From assembly GCA_030753265.1 (NCBI GenBank), contig JASMCQ010000033.1, positions 1-47,015 of the forward strand: a stretch of 47,015 bases of DNA, given 5' to 3'. The translations under genes were made by a program, and so were the position numbers. Numbering within the stretch: position 1 is the stretch's first letter; every line of letters starts with the position of its first letter. Positions 9,164 to 16,363 of this stretch are shown here, piece after piece. This stretch comes from Dehalococcoidia bacterium. Its GTDB lineage: Bacteria > Chloroflexota > Dehalococcoidia > UBA3495. The notes below the pieces were generated by a model, which made no database searches, was not told the origin of the DNA, and saw nothing but the letters and a program-made list of their open reading frames with translations.

Positions 9164-11305
9164 ATGCTGCAAACCCACGTTGAGAAGATATCCGGTGAAT
9201 TGAGGGTGGCTGCCCGGCGGATCGCGGCCGCCGCCAACCTCCTGGATGGCGGCGCCACCGTGCCGTTCATCGCCCGATACCGCAAGGAGGCGACCGACAG
9301 CCTGGATGAGGTGGAGGTCACCCAGGTGCGGGACCGCCTGGAACAGCTCCGCGATCTGGACCAGCGCCGGGAAGCCATTCTGGCCTCGCTGGAGGAGAGA
9401 GAGCTTCTCACTCCGGAACTGGCGGCAAGGATCAACGCGGCCCAGACCATGGCCGTCCTGGAGGACATTTACCTGCCCTACCGTCCCAAGCGGCGCACCC
9501 GGGCCACCATTGCCCGGGAGAAGGGTCTTGAGCCGCTGGCGGAAATCTTGTGGCGTCAGGACGAGACCGACCCGCCGCGGGCGGCCGCCGGTTATGTCGA
9601 CCCGGCGAAGGGCGTCGAAACGGCCGGGGATGCCCTGACCGGGGCCAGAGACATCATGGCGGAGTGGGTCAGCGAGGACACCACCGCGCGGGCTACTATG
9701 CGGCAACGCTTCCTTACCCGAGGGATCATTGTGTCCAAGGTAACCGACGGTCCGCCGGACCAAGCCATCAAGTACCGGGACTATTACGATTGGCGGGAGC
9801 CCGTGGCCGCGGTAACGTCCCACCGGCTGCTGGCCATGCTCCGTGGCGAGCGGGAGTCGATGCTCACGGTCCGCGTTCAGCCGGAGGAGGAAGAAGCCCT
9901 GCTCGGCCTGGAAGCCCGGTTCGTCAAAGGCGACGGCCCGTCTTCACAGCAGATGAGGCTGGCGGTCCACGACGGCTACAAACGGCTGCTTTCCCCCTCT
10001 ATGGAGACCGAGACCCGCAAAGTCATCAAGCAGCGAGCCGACGAGACGGCGATTCAGGTGTTTGCCAGCAATCTTCGTCAGTTGTTGCTGGCGCCGCCAC
10101 TGGGTGAAAAAAACGTGCTGGCCCTGGACCCGGGTTTCCGCACGGGCTGCAAGCTGGTCTGCCTGGACCGGCAGGGAAAGCTGCTGCACCGGGAGACCAT
10201 TTACCCGCTGCTGGCCCAGCAGCGGGCGGAACAAGCGGGGCAAACTGTCAAGGACCTGTGCTGGAAATTCGAGATAGAGGCCATCGCCGTGGGCAACGGC
10301 ACCGGCGGCAGAGAGACGGAGGCTTTCCTGCGGTCGATCGAGCTGGGGCCGCAGATTCCAGTGGTGATGGTGAACGAAAGCGGTGCATCGATATACTCGG
10401 CCTCAGAAGTCGCCCGGGCCGAGTTTCCGGATGAAGACCTGACGGTTCGCGGTGCGGTGTCCATTGGCCGCCGCCTCATGGCTCCCCTGGCCGAGTTGGT
10501 GAAGATCGACCCCAAATCCATCGGCGTAGGGCAATACCAGCACGACGTGGACCAGAAAGCCTTGAGGGGCCGTCTGGACGACGTGGCCGTGGGCTGCGTC
10601 AACCGCGTGGGAGTAGCGGTGAACACCGCCAGCATGCAGCTCTTGGCCTATGTGTCGGGCCTGGGCCCCGGCTTGGCCCAGGCCATAGTGAAGTACCGGG
10701 ACGAAAACGGACCCTTCAAGTCGAGGGAAACCCTCAAGAAGGTCCCGCGCCTTGGACCCAAAGCCTTCGAGCAAGCGGCGGGCTTTCTGCGCATCCGAGA
10801 GGGAGAACACCCCCTGGACGCCAGCGCGGTACACCCGGAGAGCTATCACATCGTCGAGGCCATGTCTCGCGACGCCAACTGCTCGGTGGAAAGCCTGCTG
10901 CGGGACGCCTCACTGCGGGAGAAGATCGATCCAAAGAAATATGTCAGCGAAGAGGTAGGTATGCCGACCCTGGCGGACATTATGGATGAGCTGGCTCGGC
11001 CCGGCCGGGATCCGCGCCAGGAGTTCGCGCCCTTCAGCTTCGACCAAGGCGTGCAGCGCATCGAGGACCTCACGCCGGGTATGCGATTGCCCGGGATTGT
11101 CACCAACATCACCGCCTTCGGGGCCTTTGTCGACGTTGGAGTACACCAGGACGGGCTCATTCACATCAGCCAACTCGCTGACCGTTTCGTTCGCGACCCG
11201 TCGGAGATAGTCCAGCTGCAGCAGCCGGTCGACGTCACCGTGCTGGAGGTGGATCTGGGCCGAAAGCGAATCTCCCTGTCCCTGAAGGCCAGTCCCGGCC
11301 GCTAG
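9164..11305 (+). CDS. tex: Tex family RNA-binding transcription accessory protein
   Basis: Tex is a cytoplasmic nucleic-acid-binding protein, related to eukaryotic Spt6, implicated in transcription and stress physiology. The 713-residue protein has the family architecture. An N-terminal helical Tex_N domain comes first (VPFIARYRKEAT near residues 31-42). A YqgF/RNase H-like domain begins near residue 317 with ALDPGFRTGCK. Helix-hairpin-helix repeats lie in roughly 490-560 (YRDENGPFKSRETLKKV, LGPKAFEQAAGFLRI). A C-terminal S1 domain starts near residue 637 (GIVTNITAFGAFVDVG). ATG 9164 is the first start with the family N-terminus. The gene stands alone on the plus strand, about 110 nt before the amidohydrolase gene. 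Confidence 0.96.
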   Translation: MLQTHVEKISGELRVAARRIAAAANLLDGGATVPFIARYRKEATDSLDEVEVTQVRDRLEQLRDLDQRREAILASLEERELLTPELAARINAAQTMAVLEDIYLPYRPKRRTRATIAREKGLEPLAEILWRQDETDPPRAAAGYVDPAKGVETAGDALTGARDIMAEWVSEDTTARATMRQRFLTRGIIVSKVTDGPPDQAIKYRDYYDWREPVAAVTSHRLLAMLRGERESMLTVRVQPEEEEALLGLEARFVKGDGPSSQQMRLAVHDGYKRLLSPSMETETRKVIKQRADETAIQVFASNLRQLLLAPPLGEKNVLALDPGFRTGCKLVCLDRQGKLLHRETIYPLLAQQRAEQAGQTVKDLCWKFEIEAIAVGNGTGGRETEAFLRSIELGPQIPVVMVNESGASIYSASEVARAEFPDEDLTVRGAVSIGRRLMAPLAELVKIDPKSIGVGQYQHDVDQKALRGRLDDVAVGCVNRVGVAVNTASMQLLAYVSGLGPGLAQAIVKYRDENGPFKSRETLKKVPRLGPKAFEQAAGFLRIREGEHPLDASAVHPESYHIVEAMSRDANCSVESLLRDASLREKIDPKKYVSEEVGMPTLADIMDELARPGRDPRQEFAPFSFDQGVQRIEDLTPGMRLPGIVTNITAFGAFVDVGVHQDGLIHISQLADRFVRDPSEIVQLQQPVDVTVLEVDLGRKRISLSLKASPGR

Positions 11306-11416
11306 ACCGGCCATCGCCGCAACTGCCACCTGCTCCTGCAACAGGAGCGGAGGCTCGGGAGCGCGCCTGGGTTGTGATATGATCCGACCGCCAAATACTG
11401 TAGCGGAGGCGCCACC

Positions 11417-12433
11417 ATGCCACTCGTAGGCAATGACTGGCTGGCTCTAACCCAAGAGCCCACCCTGGAGCCGGAGATTCCGATCTGCGACCCCCATCAC
11501 CACTTCTGGGTGCACCGGCCCGAGCCGGCGGCCTATCAGCAATACCTGCCGGCGGAGCTGGCGGCCGACATCAACAGCGGCCATAACGTCCGTTCCACCG
11601 TATTCATCGAGGCCCGGTCCGAGTACCGCATCGATGGCCCCGAGGAGTTGCACTCGGTGGGCGAGGTGGAGTTCGTGCAGAAACTGGCCGATGAATTCGC
11701 CACCGGGGCTCAAGGACCGGCCCGCGCCGCCGCCGCCATCATTGGCAGGGCCGACTTGAAGCTGGGCGACGGAGTGCGCCCGGTCCTTGAGGCACTCCAG
11801 GCTGCCAGCCCCAATCGGTTTCGCGGCATCCGCCACTCGACGGGCTGGGACCCGAGCCCAGAGGTGCCGGACCGGGAAATACAGGGCGTCCTGGCCACCG
11901 ATGGCTACCGGGCCGGCGCGCGGGTCTTGGCGGAGATGGGGTTCCTGCTGGAAGGCTTCATGTATTTCCCCCAACTGGGCGAGTTGGCCGATTTCGCCAA
12001 CGCCATACCCGAACTCACCATCGTGCTGAACCATAGCGGCGGACTGCACCGGATAGGCCCCTACGCCAACCGCGACGACGAGGTGTTTCCCGAGTGGAGA
12101 CGGGGCGTGGCCGCCGTGGCCAAATGCCCCAACATCGTCATGAAGGTGGGCGGCATTGGCCAAGCCCGGTACGGCTTCGACTGGACTAAGCGGGAGGTCC
12201 CCGTGGGGTCGGAGGAGCTGGCCGGAACGATGTCGCCGCTCCTGAACTACTGCATCGAACAGTTCGGGCCCGACCGGTGTATGTTCGAAAGCAACTTCCC
12301 GGTCGACAAAGTGGCTTACTCATACAACGTGGTATTCAACGCCTTCAAACGGCTGTCGAAGGGCTACTCGGCCACGGAGCGCGCCGCCATGTTCCACGAC
12401 ACCGCCGCTCGTGTATACCGCATAGAAGCTTGA
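11417..12433 (+). CDS. Amidohydrolase-family metal-dependent hydrolase (TIM barrel, PDC hydrolase-like)
   Basis: The 338-residue protein belongs to the amidohydrolase_2 group that includes 2-pyrone-4,6-dicarboxylate hydrolase and lactone hydrolases. It begins with the metal-binding segment CDPHHHFW at residues 24-31. Later come the family segments FRGIRHSTGWDP, LNHSGG and the C-terminal MFESNFPVDK with the conserved Asp. ATG 11417 is preceded by a GCGGAGG ribosome binding site. The substrate cannot be told from the sequence; a ring-opening or lactone-hydrolysing role in aromatic or organic-acid breakdown would fit the family. It is followed by a gene-poor interval with a dispersed repeat. Confidence 0.92.
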   Translation: MPLVGNDWLALTQEPTLEPEIPICDPHHHFWVHRPEPAAYQQYLPAELAADINSGHNVRSTVFIEARSEYRIDGPEELHSVGEVEFVQKLADEFATGAQGPARAAAAIIGRADLKLGDGVRPVLEALQAASPNRFRGIRHSTGWDPSPEVPDREIQGVLATDGYRAGARVLAEMGFLLEGFMYFPQLGELADFANAIPELTIVLNHSGGLHRIGPYANRDDEVFPEWRRGVAAVAKCPNIVMKVGGIGQARYGFDWTKREVPVGSEELAGTMSPLLNYCIEQFGPDRCMFESNFPVDKVAYSYNVVFNAFKRLSKGYSATERAAMFHDTAARVYRIEA

Positions 12434-12741
12434 TGCTAAACGGTGGCCAGAGCGAGGTTTCGGAGACGTGTTTCGGGGCATTGGGGCGCGGCAGTGTGGC
12501 CAGCATCTACGGGGGAATATCGCCGGACAGCAGGCCAGGCTAGTGTCTCGTAGATGGATTGATGCCCGGTTCGTCATCCCGGCGAAGGTGGGCGGGAATG
12601 TCGCACACTTTCGCCGATGCAAAGCTATTGGCAAGACGGTGCGTTAGCCCTGGAACGGGCGGGCAGTCTAAGCGGAGACTGTTTCGGGGGGGGGTAGAGG
12701 AGGAGTTCCAAGGCGCCGACAACGGTCAAGCGCCATGGAGG
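12434..12741. repeat. Intergenic stretch with a dispersed palindromic repeat
   Basis: No gene is visible. Near 12552-12600 a segment GGTTCGTCATCCCGGCGAAG with following GGGCGGGAATG resembles the widespread intergenic repeat built on GTCATTCCCGCGAAAGCGGGAATCC. The arms are imperfect. Confidence 0.35.
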
Positions 12742-12867
12742 TTACCGGCGGGCCCCTTTAAGTTGCTTCTTCAGCCCGTTACGCACAACCACTTGCTGGT
12801 TCATGCGCTTGACGAATTCCTCGGTCGTCTCTTCTCGCTTCGCCCGCTTGGGCTTGCTCTCGGCCAT
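12742..12867 (-). CDS. Small basic protein of 41 residues, function unknown
   Basis: A short frame starts at ATG 12867 and ends at TAA 12742-12744. It begins MAESKPKRAKREETTEEFVK and ends LKKQLKGARR. AAGGGGGG lies four to eleven bases before the ATG, a strong ribosome binding site. The protein is Lys/Arg-rich with an amphipathic, probably helical middle and no cysteine, membrane segment or signal peptide. The charged N-terminus and regular codon use speak for a real gene. The next gene upstream on the same strand is the DinB-like gene 229 nt away, so it is probably transcribed on its own or as the tail of the galU-DinB unit. I do not recognise a family; nucleic-acid or ribosome binding would suit the composition but is a guess. 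Confidence 0.55.
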   Translation of the reverse strand: MAESKPKRAKREETTEEFVKRMNQQVVVRNGLKKQLKGARR

Positions 12868-13095
12868 GGTCCCCCCTTGTTTGCTGGACCGGAAGGAGCT
12901 TGCTTCCCGCGGGAGCGCCCTCCCAGGCTTTCTCGGCTATTTGAGACCGCCCTACGAGACGGTCACCTCTTATCATACACCAAACAGTTCGCTCAAGCCT
13001 ACTGGCATGAACGCCATAAGCAGGCGCGTTGAGCCGGCCGGACCGGTATTTTGATCACCGGCGTCCCGGGAGTGCCAAAGGCAAGTTGCAGGCGG

Positions 13096-13593
13096 CTACA
13101 TCCCAAGCGAGGTTCGAAGTTCCCTGATCTGGTCCAGGTGGCTCCCCCAGTGATGGGCAAAGATCCCGTCCAGCAAGTCCTGTAGGGTGCGCTCATTTTC
13201 CCGGCCCCGCACCCTATGCCGGGCCAGGATCGCCTTGGTGTCAAGGTCGTCGTCGGTGGCGGTCCCGAGGACTTCCGCCATCCCCCGGAAAAACTCGCCG
13301 ATATCCTCGCGCAACTGTTCGGTGTCGTAGGCCAGCCGGTCCGGGGTCAGGTTGTCCAGGTCGGCCCAAATGTCAAATTCCGCCATCTCTCCGGACAGCA
13401 TGCCCCAAAGGACCTGGTGTAGGCCGCCTTCAGGGGTTTCCAGCAAATGGTACACCACTTGCCGAGCCGACCAGGCGGAAGAATCGGGCTTCCAGTCGAG
13501 GCAATAGTCCATGCCGTCGAGGAGTTGGAGAATCTGGGACTCGATGGTGCGAAAGTTTTCCAGGTGTTCATCTATTCGGGTCGTCAAATTCAC
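13096..13593 (-). CDS. DinB-family protein (four-helix, metal-binding)
   Basis: The 165-residue protein has the DinB/YfiT-like pattern. An N-terminal helix (IESQILQLLDGM) is followed by WSARQVVYHLLETP, with the likely metal ligand His49, and the C-terminal helix contains FAHHWGSHLDQIREL with the other two His ligands. Relatives include thiol-dependent transferases (bacillithiol or mycothiol transferases) and many uncharacterised stress proteins. The gene lies six bases downstream of galU on the same strand, so the two are probably cotranscribed, though no functional link is obvious. ATG 13593 gives a family-typical start. Confidence 0.85.
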   Translation of the reverse strand: MNLTTRIDEHLENFRTIESQILQLLDGMDYCLDWKPDSSAWSARQVVYHLLETPEGGLHQVLWGMLSGEMAEFDIWADLDNLTPDRLAYDTEQLREDIGEFFRGMAEVLGTATDDDLDTKAILARHRVRGRENERTLQDLLDGIFAHHWGSHLDQIRELRTSLGM

Positions 13594-13599
13594 GCCTGC

Positions 13600-14502
13600 C
13601 TAGCTGCGTTCTGCTGATTTCCGGACCGCCGGAGGGGCTTGCTCCAGGACATCCTGCACCAGGGTCCGGGCCGCCTCGCGGGTGTCCTCCCGGGCCAGGG
13701 CGAACTCCAGGGACGCCCGCAACAGCCCCAGGGGGCTGCCTCCATCGTAGCGGCGTCCCAGGAACTCGTAGGCGTATAGCTCCTGGCTCTCCAGCAGCAG
13801 AAGCAGCCCGTCGGTCAACTGAATCTCGCCCTTGGCGCCCGGCGGGGTGCGCTCCAGGCAGTCAAAAATCTCGGGGGTCAACACGTAGCGGCCCACGACG
13901 GCCAGGTTGGAAGGGGCCTCGTCTCGAGGAGGTTTCTCCACCATCCCGTGGATACGAAACACCCGTTCCTCCACCTCGGTGGCATCCACCACCCCATACT
14001 TGTCGATGACTTCTCTGGGCATCTCTTCCACGGCGACCACGCCGGCGCTGGTCTTCTGGGCCACCGCTTTCATCTGGGCAACCACGCCGGGGCTATGGAC
14101 GACAATGTCGTCGGGCAGGATGACCACGAAGGGCTCCCCGGCCACCGCTTCACGCGCCATCAACACCGCATGGCCCAGTCCCAGGGGTTTCTCCTGGATG
14201 ACGAAGGACACCTGGACCAGGCTGGTGGCGTGGCGCACCCCTTCCAGCAGGTCGACGGCGCCGGAGGCGGCCAGGTGGTGCTCCAGCTCGGGCTCCGGGT
14301 GGAAGTAGCTGGCCACGGATTCCTTGCCCGGTGAAGTGACGACTATGACCTGCTCGATTCCAGCCTCTGCCGCTTCCTCCACCACGTACTGAAGCATCGG
14401 CTTTTCCAGGATGGGCAGAAGCTCTTTGGGGACCGACTTGGTGACGGGCAGGAACCGGGTACCCAGACCCGCGGCGGGAATGACGGCTTTTCTTATGTCC
14501 AC
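13600..14502 (-). CDS. galU: UTP-glucose-1-phosphate uridylyltransferase
   Basis: GalU makes UDP-glucose from UTP and glucose 1-phosphate and feeds surface polysaccharide and glycolipid synthesis. The 300-residue protein has the nucleotidyltransferase signature PAAGLGTRFLPVTKS at residues 9-23 with KELLPI after it. Typical GalU segments VVEEAAEAGIEQVIVVT, LGHAVLMAR, ILPDDIV and GMVEKP follow. The length matches bacterial GalU (about 290-300). The C-terminus contains DGGSPLGLLRASLEFAL, where family members have a G-x-K-x-G-(Y/F) lysine motif. Here the Lys position reads Ser, a small deviation. The DinB-like gene follows after six bases. Confidence 0.94.
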   Translation of the reverse strand: MDIRKAVIPAAGLGTRFLPVTKSVPKELLPILEKPMLQYVVEEAAEAGIEQVIVVTSPGKESVASYFHPEPELEHHLAASGAVDLLEGVRHATSLVQVSFVIQEKPLGLGHAVLMAREAVAGEPFVVILPDDIVVHSPGVVAQMKAVAQKTSAGVVAVEEMPREVIDKYGVVDATEVEERVFRIHGMVEKPPRDEAPSNLAVVGRYVLTPEIFDCLERTPPGAKGEIQLTDGLLLLLESQELYAYEFLGRRYDGGSPLGLLRASLEFALAREDTREAARTLVQDVLEQAPPAVRKSAERS

Positions 14503-14749
14503 AACACGCCCCCTAACCGGGACAATTCTACCACCCGGTTCCAGCGCCGCACAAGAAATCGTAAGCCGTCAGCGCTCAGCGGTCAGCACACGCCCAAGCG
14601 GCAAGGTGTGCCGCAAGTTTCCGCCCAGGTCCTGGAACGTCAGCTTCCCTTCCATACCAAGGAGGGGACCGAGGGGAGGGGCGCCTGGCGGGGCTGGATG
14701 CCCTCTTGCACCTCGACGCATCAAAGAGATTGTGCCTGGCAGACGCCCA

Positions 14750-15268
14750 TTACAGAATCTCAGGGTGTTTGTTGATGTAATCCCAAGCCCAATCATGGAT
14801 GATATAGTCAAACATGGGAGAACTTTGGTCCACGGTGTCGCTCGGTACGGCATCGGCGGAACGATAAATGATTCGAGCGAATCTCAACCCTTTAACGGCA
14901 CCATCACCCGATGGCAGGGTTTGAGTTTTCGATTCGATCATGATAAAGCGTCTCAGGATTGCCTTTTGCGGTTCAGTTAGGTGATGGAGGCCCTCTTGGC
15001 GGGTAGTGATGACGGTACTTCGGCTGTGAGCGATCAATCCCCAGTGGATAGCATGAACTCCGAACCGAATAATAATGGCGGCGCTTGAGAAGACCAGACC
15101 AAGGCCGAAGCCCAGTGTATAGACGGTCCGGTTATCCATCATCCCCAAATCGTCCAACGTGTTGTCCGAAGCGAACACGAGAAACAACAAAGCGCTGGCC
15201 GTCACGAACGATACGGTAAGGTGGATTCGAATGGGATACCCGATGCGCCCAAACAGCATTCTCAACAC
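14750..15268 (-). CDS. Two-TM membrane protein resembling superinfection exclusion protein B (SieB)
   Basis: The 172-residue protein has a short basic N-terminus and two hydrophobic segments at about residues 17-33 and 49-68. A cytoplasmic tail begins with LTEPQKAILRRFI. That layout, and a helix with the consensus of leucines around E-K-x-x-L-x-x-F, is what I associate with the SieB-type family of phage superinfection exclusion proteins, but similarity is weak and the name is tentative. The stretch is visibly AT-richer than its neighbours, which suggests transfer. A good promoter (15275-15303) would start transcription almost on GTG 15268, so translation could be leaderless from GTG or begin at ATG 15259. 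Flanking genes are unrelated. Confidence 0.72.
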   Translation of the reverse strand: MLRMLFGRIGYPIRIHLTVSFVTASALLFLVFASDNTLDDLGMMDNRTVYTLGFGLGLVFSSAAIIIRFGVHAIHWGLIAHSRSTVITTRQEGLHHLTEPQKAILRRFIMIESKTQTLPSGDGAVKGLRFARIIYRSADAVPSDTVDQSSPMFDYIIHDWAWDYINKHPEIL

Positions 15269-15274
15269 AACGCC

Positions 15275-15303
15275 ATTATAGCCAACAAGAAAATGGGTGT
15301 CGA
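15275..15303 (-). promoter_or_regulatory. Sigma70-type promoter of the SieB-like gene
   Basis: On the minus strand TCGACA (15303-15298) and a perfect TATAAT (15280-15275) are 17 bases apart. The predicted transcription start, about 7 bases after the -10 box, coincides with GTG 15268, so the mRNA would have almost no leader. Confidence 0.6.
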
Positions 15304-15401
15304 AACTCCCGAGCCTGACAGCGGTAAATTAGTTTGCCAACAACGGAAAGGGACCGTTTACATGCACACGGTTAGCCTAAAATGTTCGTGCGAGGTACCT
15401 C

Positions 15402-15761
15402 TTGAGTAATAAAGTAGCGTTCTACTGGTGGCCCCGTTGATCGTCCTGCCGCAAAGTGAGAGAGTTGCTCTTACAAAAAGGCCTGGAGCTGGACGAGCGG
15501 GACTTCTTCAAGGAACCGTTCACCGAGGGTGAGGTCCGGGAGCTGGCCTCTGAAGTGGGTTTCTCTCAGCTATTCGCCTGGCGCAGCCCCAGCTTGAAGC
15601 AGAAGGGCATGGCAGGCCGGGAGCTGTCCGAGGAGGAGATGCTCGCGCTGATTCTCGAGGAGCCCCGGTTGGTCCGCCGGCCCCTGGCCCGCATCGGCGG
15701 GCGGTTGGTGGTGGGAGCGAACCTGAGGTCAATCGAGGCCGCACTGGAGGGTACCGGATGA
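15402..15761 (+). CDS. ArsC/Spx-family thioredoxin-fold selenoprotein (in-frame UGA read as Sec13)
   Basis: Reading from TTG 15402 gives MSNKVAFYWWPR, then TGA at 15438-15440, then SSCRKVRELLLQKG and the rest of an ArsC/Spx/YffB-type protein. The total is 119 residues, the usual family length. In this family the first strand leads into a redox motif CxxCRKA; here the first Cys position is exactly the TGA, giving U-S-S-C. Taking the first in-frame start after the TGA (GTG 15456) would delete strand 1 and the whole active site. The ribosome binding site GAGGT lies 5-6 nt before TTG 15402. Later family features are intact: DERDFFKEPFTE, SLKQKG and RRPLARIGGRLVVG with the cis-Pro. The protein may be a reductase, but arsenate is not proven as substrate. 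It is followed by an unrelated HAD gene. A nonsense mutation is the alternative. Confidence 0.87.
15438..15474 (+). promoter_or_regulatory. Sec UGA codon and bacterial SECIS-like hairpin of the ArsC-like gene
   Basis: TGA 15438-15440 is followed by 15 bases and then by a 7-bp stem GTGAGAG/CTCTTAC (15456-15462 with 15468-15474, one G-U pair) closing the loop AGTTG. The loop starts 23 nt after the UGA and has a G in its first two positions, as bacterial SECIS models require. Confidence 0.75.
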
Positions 15762-15917
15762 CCCGGCGCCCCTCCATTCCAACCGGTGCGCTTGGCTGGG
15801 GAATTTAACCGTTGATTCGTGCATAATTATTCATGCTGTAATCGGCGGCGATTATGCGTTATAATCACCCACGGATTTGCAAATCGTTTTTCGAGGAAAG
15901 AAGGCAGATACCCATAT

Positions 15918-16355
15918 ATGAAGATCTTTTTCGATGTGGATTACACGATTCTGGGGCTGGACGACAGCCTCCGGCCCGGTACCAAAGAGAACTTTGAAAA
16001 GCTGATAAGCGATGGCCACGAGATATACATCTGGTCCGGCATGGGGGAGCGCTGGGAGGTGGTGGAGAAACACGAACTGGGCCCATTTACCAGCGGTGTT
16101 TATGAAAAGCCCACCCACCATTTTCACGAGCGGCTGGCGGAACTGAAGGTCCCCTTCGAGCCGGAGTTCGTGATCGACGATTACCCTGAAGTGGTTGGCG
16201 CCTTTGGAGGAGTCTGGGTGCCGCCCTACTTCTTCAAACGCAACTTCGATGAAGAAATGGACCGGGTCTACAAGATCGTCTGCGACTTTATTCAAACCGG
16301 CACTTCCGAGGAACGCCAATACCGGGCGAAGGGCACCACCGTCCCCCTGATCTAG
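15918..16355 (+). CDS. HAD-like hydrolase of unknown substrate
   Basis: The 145-residue protein from ATG 15918 has HAD-type features. It opens KIFFDVDYT, which gives the Asp-x-Asp-x-Thr nucleophile motif I at residues 6-10. WSGMG supplies a motif II Ser, and FVIDDYPE supplies the acidic motif IV. It is short, without an obvious cap domain, so it may be a phosphatase of small molecules or a regulator-like HAD. An upstream in-frame codon at 15819 would add 33 residues of non-family sequence, so ATG 15918 is preferred (AAGAAGG lies about 13 bases before it). It ends eight bases before mutL and is probably cotranscribed with it. Confidence 0.75.
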   Translation: MKIFFDVDYTILGLDDSLRPGTKENFEKLISDGHEIYIWSGMGERWEVVEKHELGPFTSGVYEKPTHHFHERLAELKVPFEPEFVIDDYPEVVGAFGGVWVPPYFFKRNFDEEMDRVYKIVCDFIQTGTSEERQYRAKGTTVPLI

Positions 16356-16363
16356 GCTCTACC

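Noticed and set aside
15456..15761. ArsC-like gene starting at GTG 15456
   Set aside because: That start has no ribosome binding site and would remove strand 1 and the redox motif, which are both encoded directly upstream across the TGA.
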